DNA of 64,000 bases from Parafannyhessea umbonata (lineage in GTDB: Bacteria; Actinomycetota; Coriobacteriia; Coriobacteriales; Atopobiaceae), in NCBI RefSeq assembly GCF_900105025.1, contig NZ_LT629759.1, forward strand, positions 1,612,001 to 1,676,000, given 5' to 3'. The notes beneath the pieces were generated by a model. It worked only from the letters and a program-made list of their open reading frames with translations, made no database searches and was not told where the DNA came from. The translations under genes were made by a program, and so were the position numbers. Positions 57,165 through 64,000 of this stretch are shown here, one piece after another (within the stretch, counting starts at the first letter, position 1; the number at the start of each line of letters is the position of its first letter).

Positions 57165-57239
57165 GGTTCCTCGGCTGCCGGCAGACGGCCCCACACCCTA
57201 CACATTGCAACGGCCACGCAGTGGCTTGGAGGACAAGGC

Positions 57240-59051
57240 ATGCAGAACACCCGCACGACCGCAACGGACGCACGCAACCAGGAAGGCGCGCCCAGGCTCA
57301 CCACCGCCGGGCTCATGAGACGCTTCCTGGGCTACTACCAAGGGCAGATGCACCTGTTCGTGGGCGATATCGCATGTGCCGTCGTGGTCGCGGGCATCGA
57401 CCTCGCGTTCCCGCAGATCCTGCGCACGCTCACGGGCGGGCTGTTCACGCAGGGGGCGGACGCCATCCTGGGCGCGCTGGGGTATCTGGCGGCAGGCCTT
57501 CTGGCCATGTACGCCGTGCGCTTTGCGTGCCGCTACTTCGTGGCGTACTGGGGGCACGTGATGGGCGCCCGCATGGAGAGCCGCATGCGCGAGGACCTGT
57601 TTGCCGCATACCAGCGCATGAGCTTCTCGTTCTTCGACCGCAACAAGTCCGGAGACCTCATGAGCCGCCTGGTGAGCGACCTGTTTGACATCAGCGAGAC
57701 CGCCCACCACGGACCGGAGTTCCTGCTCATTGGCGCGGTGGAAATCGTGGGCTCGTTCGTGATCCTTGGGTTTGTGAACGTGCCGCTCACGCTGGTGCTC
57801 GCGGCGGTGCTCGTGGTGCTGACCGCGTACAACCTTCGCGCGAACCTGCGCATGAAGGCCATCTTCCGCGAGAACCGCGTGCGCATCTCCGGCGTGAACT
57901 CGCGCGTGGAGGACAGCCTCGCCGGCATCCGCGTGGTGAAGGGCTTTGCCGCCGAGGACGTGGAGAAGGACAAGTTCCGCGCCAGCAACGACGCGTACCT
58001 GGACTCCAAGGTGCGGATGTACCGCGCCATGGGCACGTACCAGGCCGGCATCGCCGCGCTCATGGGCGCGCTGTACACCGTGATCGTGTGCCTGGGCGGC
58101 TGGCTCATCGCGAAGGGCCAGATGCAGCCGCAGGACCTTGCGACGTTTGCTCTGTACATCACGCTCTTCACCACCCCGATCGACAACATCCTGAACTTCA
58201 CGGAGACGTTCCAGAAGGCCATCGCGGGATTCCGCCGCTTCGAGGAGGTGCTGGTGGCAGAGCCGGACATCAGGGACGCGCCGGGGGCACGGCCGCTTGC
58301 CGTCACCCGCGGCGCCATCAGCTACCGGGGCGTGCGCTTCTCGTACGACGAGGGCCCGGAGGTCCTGCACGGGCTCGACCTTGCCGTGGAACCCGGCAGC
58401 ACGGTGGCGCTCGTGGGCCCGTCCGGCGGCGGCAAGTCGACCATCTGCGCACTTCTCCCCCGCTTCTATGACGTGCAGGCGGGGTCCATCACCATCGACG
58501 GGCAGGACGTGCGCGACGTCACCGTGCGCAGCCTGCGGCAGGCCATAGGCATCGTGCAGCAGGACGTGTACCTGTTTGACGGCACGATCGCCGAGAACAT
58601 CGCGTACGGCCGGCCGGACGCCACCGCGCGCGAGATCCGCGAGGCGGCGCGCAAGGCGAACATCGAGGAGTTCGTGGATTCGCTTCCCGACGGGTTCGAG
58701 ACCACGGTGGGCGAGCGCGGCGCGCGCCTTTCCGGCGGGCAGAAGCAGCGCATCGCCATCGCGCGCGTGTTCCTGAAGGACCCGCAGGTGCTCATTCTGG
58801 ACGAGGCGACCTCCGCGCTCGACAACGAGAGCGAGCGGGCCGTGCAGCACTCGCTGGCGCAGCTCTCGCGCGGACGCACGACCATCGTGATCGCGCACAG
58901 GCTCTCGACCATCAAGGGCGCGGACGAGATCGTGACCATCGACCACGGTCGCGTGGCCGAGAAGGGCACGCACGACGAGCTGCTGGCACGCGGCGGGACG
59001 TATGCCCGCTACTATCGCATGCAGTTTGGCGACGGCCGCACGCAGGACTGA
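57240..59051 (+). CDS. ABC exporter half-transporter (MsbA/multidrug type)
   Basis: A 603-residue protein with an N-terminal six-helix exporter domain (about 25-340) fused to an ATPase domain. Walker A is GPSGGGKST, the Q-loop lies in IGIVQQDVYLFDG, the signature is LSGGQKQR, Walker B is VLILDEATSALD and the switch His is in IVIAHRLSTI. It works as a homodimer or with a partner not seen here. There is no peptidase domain, so it is unlikely to process peptides. GGAGG precedes the ATG at 57240. It follows the radical SAM gene but is separated from it by a terminator, and it lies 56 bases upstream of the trmB-like gene, with which it may share a transcript. The substrate is unknown. Confidence 0.92.
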   Translation: MQNTRTTATDARNQEGAPRLTTAGLMRRFLGYYQGQMHLFVGDIACAVVVAGIDLAFPQILRTLTGGLFTQGADAILGALGYLAAGLLAMYAVRFACRYFVAYWGHVMGARMESRMREDLFAAYQRMSFSFFDRNKSGDLMSRLVSDLFDISETAHHGPEFLLIGAVEIVGSFVILGFVNVPLTLVLAAVLVVLTAYNLRANLRMKAIFRENRVRISGVNSRVEDSLAGIRVVKGFAAEDVEKDKFRASNDAYLDSKVRMYRAMGTYQAGIAALMGALYTVIVCLGGWLIAKGQMQPQDLATFALYITLFTTPIDNILNFTETFQKAIAGFRRFEEVLVAEPDIRDAPGARPLAVTRGAISYRGVRFSYDEGPEVLHGLDLAVEPGSTVALVGPSGGGKSTICALLPRFYDVQAGSITIDGQDVRDVTVRSLRQAIGIVQQDVYLFDGTIAENIAYGRPDATAREIREAARKANIEEFVDSLPDGFETTVGERGARLSGGQKQRIAIARVFLKDPQVLILDEATSALDNESERAVQHSLAQLSRGRTTIVIAHRLSTIKGADEIVTIDHGRVAEKGTHDELLARGGTYARYYRMQFGDGRTQD

Positions 59052-59107
59052 CGGGACGGCGGACCGGACGGACGAGCCGCCGTACACAAGACGACAGGAA
59101 GACCACC

Positions 59108-59962
59108 ATGCACGCCCTTCACGCAAGGCTACCGAAGAACTTCGTGCTCGAGGAGCGGCTCGAGCGCTACGCAGACTCCATAGAGGCGAGCCCCGCCCGC
59201 TACGCGGGGCTTTGGGCCGAGGCCTGCCACCCGCTTGACGCAGTGGCGCCGCACGCGCGCTACGACCGCGTGGTGCTGGACATGGGCTGCGGCAAGGGCG
59301 CCTCGACCGTGGAGGCGGCAGAGCGCGAGCCGGGCACGCTGTTTGTGGGCGTGGACCTGGAGCCGATCTGCATTGCGTACGCCGCGCAGCGGGCGCAGGA
59401 GGCCGGCGTGGCAAACGCGGTGTTTGCGCCCGGCGTGGCCAGCAAGCTCGAGGAGTACTTCTCGCCCGGCGAGCTGAGCCAGGTGATCTTGAACTTTCCC
59501 ACGCCGTTCCCGCGCAAGAAGGAGGCCTGGCAGCGCCTGACGCACGCGGACAACCTGGTGCGCTACCGCCGGCTGCTGGCCCCGGGCGGCGTGGTGACGC
59601 TGAAGACGGACAGCTCCCCGCTGTGGGAGTTCACGCGCGGGCAGCTGGCGCTTGCGGGCTTCCGCACGCTGTGGGAGTCCGCGGATGCGCGCTCCGAGCG
59701 GCCCGATGACCCCGTGAGCTGGTACGAGCGGCGTCTGAGCGCACAGGGCGCGAAGGTACTGGCCATAGAGGCGACGCCGGACCCCGCGCGCGAGCCCAAG
59801 CTGGACGCGGACGGCCGCGTGCGCCAGACCATGCCGCTAAGCCTTATAGACTACCTTCCGGACGACCTGGAGCACATGGACTACATTCCCCATGGCATGC
59901 AGGGCACCGTCATCAACCTGCGAAACCTTGCGCGCAAGGGGCACTTCGACCGGCATCTGTAG
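59108..59962 (+). CDS. trmB: tRNA (guanine-N7)-methyltransferase, TrmB family
   Basis: A 284-residue SAM-dependent enzyme expected to make m7G46 in tRNA. VLDMGCGKGAST and FVGVDLEP form the SAM site; NFPTPFPRKKEAWQRLTH corresponds to the TrmB signature NxPDPWPKxRHxKxR with some changes (Thr for Asp, Phe for Trp); SWYERRLSAQG corresponds to the TxYE..F..G element. A C-terminal extension of about 60 residues (IDYLPDDLEHMDYIPH...) is longer than in E. coli TrmB. The altered NFPTPFP motif deserves a check for activity. The ATG at 59108 follows ACAGGAAGACC. Confidence 0.85.
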   Translation: MHALHARLPKNFVLEERLERYADSIEASPARYAGLWAEACHPLDAVAPHARYDRVVLDMGCGKGASTVEAAEREPGTLFVGVDLEPICIAYAAQRAQEAGVANAVFAPGVASKLEEYFSPGELSQVILNFPTPFPRKKEAWQRLTHADNLVRYRRLLAPGGVVTLKTDSSPLWEFTRGQLALAGFRTLWESADARSERPDDPVSWYERRLSAQGAKVLAIEATPDPAREPKLDADGRVRQTMPLSLIDYLPDDLEHMDYIPHGMQGTVINLRNLARKGHFDRHL

Positions 59963-59988
59963 CACGGGGTGCGTCCCGGGCGGGCGCG

Positions 59989-61641
59989 CTAGCCGCGGGC
60001 CAACTCCTCCAGGAACGCGTCCCCGTAGCGCTCGAGCTTCGTGGTGCCGACGCCCGGCACCTGGAGCAGCGCCTCCCGGTCGCGGGGCTTCCGCCGGACC
60101 ATGGCCCTGAGCGTCGCGTCGCTGAATATCACGTACGGGGGCACGCCCTTCTCGCCCGCAAGGCGCTTGCGCAGGGCGCGCAAGCGCTGGAACAGCTCCT
60201 CGTCGCCGTCCGTGGCAACGTAGTCCAGCGCCTCCTCGCGCGCGGCGGCGCGGCGGCGGGAGCGGGGACGGGCGTCGCCTGCGGCGTCGAGCTCGTCGTC
60301 AAAGGCGGCGTGGCCGAACGCGTGCGACGCCCGGGCGGGCGCGAGGTAGCGCTCCGGCGTGGCGCCGGTGCAGACGGAGCACGAGCCGCAGTTGTCCGGC
60401 AGCGCGGACACGTCCTGCCCAAAGTACGCGAGGATGCGCCGGCGCAGGCACGTGGCGCTCTGGGCGTAGTCGACCATGTGGTTGAGAAGGGCACGGCGCG
60501 AGCGCTCGAGGCGCTGGCGCTCCGCGGCGGGCGTGGACTCCGGAAGGTCGTCGCGGTCGATGAGGAAGCGGCACGTGCGGATGTCGCCGCGGCTCCACAG
60601 CAGGTAGCACTCCGCGGGCTCGCCGTCGCGGCCGGCCCGGCCGGCCTCCTGGTAGTACTCCTCCAGCGAGAGCGGCAGCCCGCAGTTCACGACGAAGCGC
60701 ACGTTGGACTTGTCGATCCCCATGCCAAACGCGTTCGTGGCGACCATCACGCGCGCGTCGTCCATCACGAAGCGGCGCTGGGCCTCCTCGCGGGCGTCCG
60801 CCTCGTAGCCGGCGTGGTAGGACACGGCGGCCACGCCGGCGTCTCGCAGCGCCTGGGCAAGCTCGTCCACCCTCTTGCGCGTGGTGGCGTACACGATGCC
60901 GGACTCGTCGGGGTGCGCGGCGGCGTAGGCGCACACCCAACGCGTGCGCTCCCTTGGCTTGAGCTCGAAGCTCGCGAAGCTGAGGTTGGGCCGGTCGAAG
61001 CCGGTGACCGTGACCTGCGGGTCCTTAAGCCCGATGAGCGAGACCACGTCGCGCCGCACGCGCTCGGTCGCCGTTGCGGTGAGCGCCACGACGGGCGGGC
61101 GCACGGGCAGGCTCGCAACGAAGTCCGCGATGCCGGTGTACGCGGGACGGAAGTCCTGTCCCCACTGGCTAACGCAGTGGGCCTCGTCCACGGCAAGGAG
61201 CGGTACGCGGGCCTGCGCGGCGAACGCGCGAAACGCCGGGTCTGCCAGGCGCTCCGGCGCGACGTACATGAGGTCGTACCAGCCGTCGAGCGCGCGGGCC
61301 ATCACTACGGCCTGCTGGCGCGGCGTGAGGCTGGAGTTGAGGTAGCTGCCGCGGATGCCCGCCTCGCGCAGGCCGCGGACCTGGTCGCCCATGAGCGAGA
61401 TGAGCGGGGACACCACGATGGTGAGCCCACGCATGAGCGCGGCCGGCACCTGGTAGCAGACGCTCTTGCCCGCGCCTGTGGGCATGACGGCAAGCGCGTC
61501 CCTCCCCGCGAGCACGGCGCGGATGACCTCGACCTGCCCCGGCCTGAAGCTGGCGTAGCCAAAGTGGCGCGCGAGCGCCGCCTCTGCGTCCGCCATGGTG
61601 GGCGCGTCGAACTTAAGAGGCGGGTCCTGCCGTGACGCCAT
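59989..61641 (-). CDS. recQ: ATP-dependent DNA helicase RecQ
   Basis: A 550-residue superfamily 2 3'-5' helicase. FRPGQ (motif 0), MPTGAGKS (I), VDEAHCVSQWGQDFRPAY (II and the aromatic-rich loop), ALTATAT (III) and a QEAGRAGRDG motif VI are present. The RecQ-C-terminal zinc module has its cysteines in CLRRRILAYFGQ and CGSCSVC, and an HRDC domain closes the protein (VPGVGTTKLERYGDAFLEEL, split: VPGVGTTKLERYG then DAFLEEL). GGGGAGAAG precedes the ATG at 61641. The frame extends far upstream to 63690, but that part is a shadow of plus-strand genes. It is convergent with trmB, with only 26 bases between stops. Confidence 0.95.
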   Translation of the reverse strand: MASRQDPPLKFDAPTMADAEAALARHFGYASFRPGQVEVIRAVLAGRDALAVMPTGAGKSVCYQVPAALMRGLTIVVSPLISLMGDQVRGLREAGIRGSYLNSSLTPRQQAVVMARALDGWYDLMYVAPERLADPAFRAFAAQARVPLLAVDEAHCVSQWGQDFRPAYTGIADFVASLPVRPPVVALTATATERVRRDVVSLIGLKDPQVTVTGFDRPNLSFASFELKPRERTRWVCAYAAAHPDESGIVYATTRKRVDELAQALRDAGVAAVSYHAGYEADAREEAQRRFVMDDARVMVATNAFGMGIDKSNVRFVVNCGLPLSLEEYYQEAGRAGRDGEPAECYLLWSRGDIRTCRFLIDRDDLPESTPAAERQRLERSRRALLNHMVDYAQSATCLRRRILAYFGQDVSALPDNCGSCSVCTGATPERYLAPARASHAFGHAAFDDELDAAGDARPRSRRRAAAREEALDYVATDGDEELFQRLRALRKRLAGEKGVPPYVIFSDATLRAMVRRKPRDREALLQVPGVGTTKLERYGDAFLEELARG

Positions 61642-61788
61642 GCGCTTCTCCCCTGACCGCTTGCGGAATTTGCCGACACACCACGTTAGCACGGCAGACG
61701 CGCAAAAGCATTCGCAATGCGCAGCTAGACGCACGCGCGCTGGCGCGCTGTCCGCCGGATGCGCCGACTGCCGCCGCGGCGCGTGGGG

Positions 61789-61794
61789 TAGACT
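61789..61794 (+). promoter_or_regulatory. -10-like box TAGACT before the esterase gene
   Basis: TAGACT lies 30 bases before the esterase ATG in the divergent gap with recQ. The -35 region is GC-rich and unconvincing. Confidence 0.4.
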
Positions 61795-61824
61795 AGAGAG
61801 CATGTATCGAAGATTGGAGCCCGC

Positions 61825-62835
61825 ATGAAGAAGACCACCAAGACCATACTCTCCGTCACCGGGGCCATCGCGGGTGCCGCGGCCGCAGCGGGCGGCTTTG
61901 AGCTGTGGTCCCGCTCGAAGTTTGGGCGCTCGGGCGTCGCGACCGCGATGGAGGGCGCGCTGCGCGCCACGGGCTTTCGCAACGTCGTGCTTGGCCAGGA
62001 CCTGGGACGCTACGACGACTTCATCGAGAAGAGCCGTGTTGCCAACGAGCAGGAGTACCACATTCCGTCGTGGCTTCGCCTGAGGTCGCTGGTGTTTGAC
62101 GAGACGTCCCACGGCATGAAGGTCTACCACGTGGGGACGACCGGCAAGAACGAGCATGCCGTCCTGTACCTGCACGGCGGCGGATACGTGAGCCAGATCA
62201 CGCCCGCGCACTGGCGCTTTGTGGACAAGCTGTGCCAGGAGACGGGCGCGGAGATCGTGGTGCCGATCTACCCCTTGGCGCCGGAGCACGACTACGACGA
62301 GTCTTACACCCAGCTCACCACCGTGTACGAGAACCTGTGCAAGCGCTACGGCGCGGACGCCATCACGCTTATGGGCGACTCCGCCGGCGGCGGCCTTGCA
62401 CTTGGCCTGGCGGAGAGCCTGCCGCAGTACAACCTGGAGCAGCCGGCGAACCTGGTGCTCATAAGCCCGGAGCTTGACCTGTCGATGCGCAACCCCAAGA
62501 TCCGCGACTACTTTGACGCGGACCCGGTGCTTGCGCCGTGGGGCATGGCCCAGATGGGCGACCTGTGGGCCGACGGGGACGAGATAGAGAACTTCCGCCT
62601 GAGCCCCATTAACGGCGACGTGAGCGCCCTGCGCAACGTGCTTCTGCTTGCCGGCACGCGGGAGATCTACTATCCCGACTGCGCGAGGCTTGCCCAGAAG
62701 CTGATCACCGCGGGCGTGAGGTCCGACATGGTGATTGGCGAGGGCATGAACCACGACTGGCCGCTGCTGCCCATCCCGGAGGCACGCAAGGCCCGCAGGC
62801 GCATCGCGGAGTGCGTCCTGCGCAAGGTGAACTAG
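61825..62835 (+). CDS. Membrane-anchored alpha/beta-hydrolase, HSL-type esterase
   Basis: A 336-residue protein. An uncleaved-looking N-terminal signal anchor (residues 5-25) precedes the hydrolase fold. LYLHGGGYVS holds the oxyanion-hole HGGGY of the hormone-sensitive-lipase family, GDSAGGG holds the nucleophile Ser, and a catalytic His lies in GMNHDWPL. The acidic member is probably in GTREIYYPDC, where Glu occupies the usual Asp position. It is likely to hydrolyse short acyl esters at the outer face of the membrane. GGAG precedes the ATG at 61825. Confidence 0.9.
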   Translation: MKKTTKTILSVTGAIAGAAAAAGGFELWSRSKFGRSGVATAMEGALRATGFRNVVLGQDLGRYDDFIEKSRVANEQEYHIPSWLRLRSLVFDETSHGMKVYHVGTTGKNEHAVLYLHGGGYVSQITPAHWRFVDKLCQETGAEIVVPIYPLAPEHDYDESYTQLTTVYENLCKRYGADAITLMGDSAGGGLALGLAESLPQYNLEQPANLVLISPELDLSMRNPKIRDYFDADPVLAPWGMAQMGDLWADGDEIENFRLSPINGDVSALRNVLLLAGTREIYYPDCARLAQKLITAGVRSDMVIGEGMNHDWPLLPIPEARKARRRIAECVLRKVN

Positions 62836-62841
62836 GCACCG

Positions 62842-62866
62842 GGGCCGGCACGCGACGTGTCGGCCC
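62842..62866 (+). terminator. Hairpin after the esterase gene
   Basis: Arms GGGCCG and CGGCCC with an inner CAC/GTG pair, starting 6 bases after the stop at 62835. There is no T tract. Confidence 0.45.
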
Positions 62867-63069
62867 GCACAATGCCGCACTCGGCCGTCGCCTGCACGGG
62901 CGGCGCGGTTTCGTGCGGCACGGGGTGGCACGCATGCCGCCGCGGTCGCACGCCGGCCGCAGACGCCCCAATGCGGCACACCCGGCACAAACGCACCACC
63001 GCACCGTTCAAACACACCAACCGCGCCGGGACCCGCTCCCCCGCGAAAACCATAGGAAGGCCCGCTATC

Positions 63070-64000
63070 ATGTCCAGAATCACCGCAGGCAACCGCCTGT
63101 ACCTGTACCGCCTCTTCAAGAACCAGGTAGGAACCGGAAAGCAGGAGCGCATACAGCGCTTCGAGGAGGTGCTGGCGGCAGACGACATAGCCCCGGACGA
63201 CCTTGACTGCAAGGACGTGACGGAGCTTTTGGGCGCCCTGGACGGCATGGTGAAGCTGACCGTGTTCAAGAAGGGGCGCACGTACGCGACGCTCTTGGCG
63301 AACCCAGAGCTGGACGCCGCCCTCGCCGCGGCCGAGGCGCCCTCCGCGCAGAAGAAGGCCGTGCAGAGCGGCAAGTCGTGGAAGCGCAAGAAGTCGGCCA
63401 AGGTGGCAAAGCCCGCAAAGCCACGCCACAAGAAGCAAAAACCGGCGCCAAAGGCAGCGCCGGAACCTGTGGCGAAGACCGACTCGCGGCCAACGGAGGA
63501 GCTGGCAATGCCCGCGGGCGAGAAGGACGAGGCGCCGCAGCCGCAGCACGCAGCCGCTGCCGAGCCCAAAGCCGACGCGTCGGTCACCGCCACCGAGGTC
63601 GAGGCCCCGACGGAGACGACATCCGAGTCCACCCCACAGGAACACGAGGGCATCAAGCTCACGATCACGTACGATCCCACGACCGATCAAGGCGCGGCCT
63701 CTCCGGCGCCGCAGACGCAGCCCGCGCCAGCCCCCAAGCCGGAAGCCGCGGCGCAGGCGGAGCCCGCGCCGGAGCCCGCGCCCGTCGCGACGCCGCAGCC
63801 CGCGCCCACCACGCAGCCCGCCGCGGGTAAGAAGGACCCGGACGCCACGGCAAAGGCCGCTCCAGAGCCCAAGGCGGCGCCCGTGGTCGAGGACGCCCCG
63901 TCCATCTCGCTCACCATCACCTACGACCCGACGCAGGACGAGGAGCCCGCGCCCGAGGGGTCGCTGCCCGCGGAGGGAAGTTTCTCGTTCGAGGAGCAGC
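63070..64000 (+). CDS. Long Ala/Pro/Glu/Lys-rich protein, N-terminal part, function unknown
   Basis: An open frame from the ATG at 63070 to the right edge (310 codons, no stop). AGGAAGG lies 9 bases before the ATG. Residues 1-85 form a compact-looking domain (NRLYLYRLFKNQVGTG, ERIQRFEEVLAADDI, VTELLGALDGMVKL, TYATLLANPELDAAL), which I do not recognise. A basic stretch (about 100-135, KSWKRKKSAKVAKPAK) follows, then a disordered Pro/Ala/Glu linker in which the motif [KS]LTITYDPT occurs twice, about 80 residues apart. One in-frame GGCGAGAAG (AGEKD) lies in the linker. The pattern suggests a modular protein whose catalytic part lies beyond the window. Confidence 0.7.
   Translation, partial: MSRITAGNRLYLYRLFKNQVGTGKQERIQRFEEVLAADDIAPDDLDCKDVTELLGALDGMVKLTVFKKGRTYATLLANPELDAALAAAEAPSAQKKAVQSGKSWKRKKSAKVAKPAKPRHKKQKPAPKAAPEPVAKTDSRPTEELAMPAGEKDEAPQPQHAAAAEPKADASVTATEVEAPTETTSESTPQEHEGIKLTITYDPTTDQGAASPAPQTQPAPAPKPEAAAQAEPAPEPAPVATPQPAPTTQPAAGKKDPDATAKAAPEPKAAPVVEDAPSISLTITYDPTQDEEPAPEGSLPAEGSFSFEEQ

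Noticed and set aside
61642-63690. Upstream extension of the recQ frame to 63690
   Set aside because: The 680 extra codons run antisense through the esterase gene and the last gene, have no ribosome site and no known domain. RecQ starts at 61641 with a good site.

Overview
The window is a GC-rich (roughly two-thirds G+C) bacterial chromosome segment carrying about 53 protein genes. There is no rRNA, tRNA, CRISPR array, prophage or insertion sequence that I can see. Gene content, codon use and a Gram-positive-type LexA box point to an anaerobic actinobacterium of the class Coriobacteriia, most likely an Olsenella/Atopobium-like organism. That assignment is inference from protein character; no marker rRNA is present. 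ATG, GTG and TTG starts are all used, usually behind a GGAGG-like site, and gene ends often overlap by 1-16 bases.

Layout. 1-5.6 kb (minus): rsmA (partial), metG, rsmI coupled to a GH5-like protein that has lost its catalytic residues, and an SOS-box-controlled Y-family polymerase with a small partner gene. 5.8-12 kb (minus): the tightly packed topA-tmk-holB-ricT operon, in which TopA looks archaeal in type. 12-16.2 kb (minus): a TPR protein, a STAS protein and the Tat pair, then an aminotransferase. 16.4-25 kb: two small or zinc-ribbon proteins, a three-gene sensor operon whose response regulator is frameshifted, an SPFH protein with duplicated zinc ribbons, and nhaA. 25.2-29.5 kb: degV, a class II aldolase, mtnA and a DeoD-type phosphorylase on the plus strand, facing mtnN. 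These look like a salvage route for 5'-deoxyadenosine and methylthioadenosine (a DHAP shunt). 29.6-33 kb (minus): mscS and pcrA.

33.2-38.4 kb (plus): a metal-handling block made of a BFD-type 2Fe-2S protein, a P1B-type metal ATPase and a CbiM-CbiQ-CbiO cobalt/nickel ECF importer. 38.4-45.4 kb: a lactate-dehydrogenase-family enzyme, a pyridoxal-kinase-like enzyme, a cell-surface C69 dipeptidase, EttA and a small membrane protein. 45.5-51.5 kb: a Bce-type peptide-detoxification module (ABC transporter and two-component system) with an MFS transporter lodged inside it. 51.6-64 kb: asparaginase, CBS-type pyrophosphatase, YfbR-like nucleotidase, a radical SAM enzyme, an ABC exporter, TrmB-like methyltransferase, RecQ, an esterase and the start of a long low-complexity protein.

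The two most interesting signals are (1) the aldolase-mtnA-deoD/mtnN cluster, read as disposal of a radical-SAM by-product by phosphorolysis without a kinase, and (2) a short oligonucleotide, GGCGAGAA (extended form GGGCGAGAAGGRCG), present at least 34 times by eye on both strands, in genes, antisense and between genes, against two to three expected from base composition.
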